Positions 32,591 through 33,030 of a stretch of 33,030 bases of DNA are shown here, piece after piece (positions within the stretch are counted from its first letter, which is position 1; every line of letters starts with the position of its first letter). Source of the stretch: an uncultured Clostridia bacterium (GTDB lineage: Bacteria > Bacillota > Clostridia > Christensenellales > Borkfalkiaceae); the NCBI GenBank assembly GCA_947630775.1, contig CANRIY010000003.1, positions 1-33,030 of the forward strand, in the 5' to 3' direction. The notes under the pieces were generated by a model. The model saw only the letters and a program-made list of their open reading frames with translations, ran no database searches and was not told the DNA's origin. The position numbers and the translations under genes were made by a program.

Positions 32591-32742
32591 GGTCAAAATT
32601 TGCCTGCCCCCTTTTAAGGGGGCGGGGTAGGGGTGGGGGTTCCCTCGGCGCCCTTTTAGGGGAGCCAATGGGCAAAAACTTGCCTGCCCCCTTTTTAAGG
32701 GGGCGGGGTAGGGGTGGGGGTTTCCTCGGCGCCCTTTTAGGG
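32591..32742. repeat. Direct repeat of about 71 bp downstream of icd
   Basis: Two copies lie at 32591-32661 and 32671-32742, offset by 80 bp. Each has TTGCCTGCCCCC, a palindrome CCCCCTTTTAAGGGGG, GCGGGGTAGGGGTGGGGG and CCTCGGCGCCCTTTTAGGG. Copies differ by single bases and one T in the palindrome loop. No coding frame is supported. Confidence 0.88.
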
Positions 32743-32757
32743 TCCTTTCTTAGGGAT

Positions 32758-32800
32758 GGCGGGAAAAGGCGGCCATTCTATTTATGGAGCCTTTTCCGCC
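32758..32800. repeat. Strong hairpin downstream of icd
   Basis: GGCGGGAAAAGGC (32758-32770) pairs with GCCTTTTCCGCC (32789-32800) with one extra G. CCAT/ATGG extends the stem inward around a TCTATTT loop. There is no T-run after it. Confidence 0.7.
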
Positions 32801-32832
32801 TGAGCTGTCACGCGCCCTTACGCTCACACCTT

Positions 32833-32875
32833 GGCTCCCCTTATAGGGGAGCTGTCACCGCAGGTGACGGAGGGG
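32833..32875 (+). repeat. Two-hairpin palindromic repeat, last copy
   Basis: GGCTCCCC-TTATA-GGGGAGC, then GTCACC-GCA-GGTGAC, then GGAGGGG. It is the closest intergenic match to the right part of the mnmG insertion. Confidence 0.85.
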
Positions 32876-33030
32876 TTTTTGAAACCCCTTTGGCTCACTT
32901 TGTTCGCCACTGTCTCATGCGGGTAGAGACCCGCATAACTTCGCGCCTGTGGGGCTCGTGCCGCCCTTCGACGACAAAAGAACGTGCGGGCGGGGCGGTC
33001 AGCATTTGCCCGAAACATATGGGCAAATGC
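32876..33030. other. Non-coding right end with dispersed repeat and perfect inverted repeat
   Basis: Positions about 32948-33000 are an inverted copy of the CGGCACGAGC repeat found at 92-160 and 10183-10245. At 33002-33030, GCATTTGCCC and GGGCAAATGC form a perfect 10-bp inverted repeat around a 9-nt loop, cut off by the window end. A short opposite-strand open frame here is made of repeat sequence and is not called a gene. Confidence 0.6.

Noticed and set aside
32824..33018. Short minus-strand open frame
   Set aside because: Made of dispersed repeat sequence; no ribosome site or family.

Overview
The window is high-GC DNA from a bacterium with Firmicutes-type features: an FMN riboswitch followed by a RibU-type ECF transporter component, a VanW-domain protein, lipoproteins with short lipoboxes, a PAS-SpoIIE phosphatase, strong Shine-Dalgarno sites and consensus sigma-A promoters (TTGACA, 17 bp, TATAAT). 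Together with a GH3/GH16 beta-glucan locus and many GC-rich palindromic repeats, this suggests an uncultured gut Clostridia, perhaps of the Christensenellales/Borkfalkia type. That placement is inference. I recognise 23 protein genes and no rRNA, tRNA, CRISPR array or insertion sequence.

Left part (1-8546). After a repeat-filled stretch come three minus-strand genes: a very large membrane-anchored repeat protein of unknown function (488-3832), rmuC and cca. A divergent promoter pair at 6535-6616 separates them from a plus-strand pair: a diacylglycerol-kinase-like lipid kinase and a PAS-SpoIIE phosphatase whose PAS domain carries four clustered cysteines.

Glycan locus (8547-17362). A GH16 endo-beta-glucanase lipoprotein, a 1225-residue multi-domain lipoprotein that looks like a carbohydrate-capture protein, and a GH3 glycosidase with reversed domain order and a membrane segment at each end lie in a row on the plus strand. 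They probably bind and cut a beta-1,3 or mixed-linkage glucan at the cell surface. A bidirectional terminator closes the locus.

Replication and tRNA-modification region (17363-25010). mnmG and dnaA are on the minus strand and recF is divergent from dnaA, with dnaN absent between them. mnmG holds an in-frame 180-bp insertion built from the same GC-rich repeat that fills the spacers. recF overlaps a PHP phosphoesterase gene, which runs into a VanW/G5-type gene. The VanW frame continues through the promoter and most of the FMN riboswitch that control ribU.

Right part (25011-33030). ribU is followed by a low-GC Phd/RelE toxin-antitoxin pair, then a tightly overlapping operon: tsaE, tsaB, rimI-like, alpha/beta hydrolase and a membrane-anchored MurF-like ligase, with ddl 65 bp later. 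icd stands alone behind its own promoter. The tsaE and icd promoters sit so close to the ATG that leaderless mRNAs are predicted. The window ends in repeat DNA.

The most notable observations are the repeat inserted in frame in mnmG, the VanW/riboswitch overlap, the palindromic repeat family with compensating stem changes, and the predicted leaderless transcripts.
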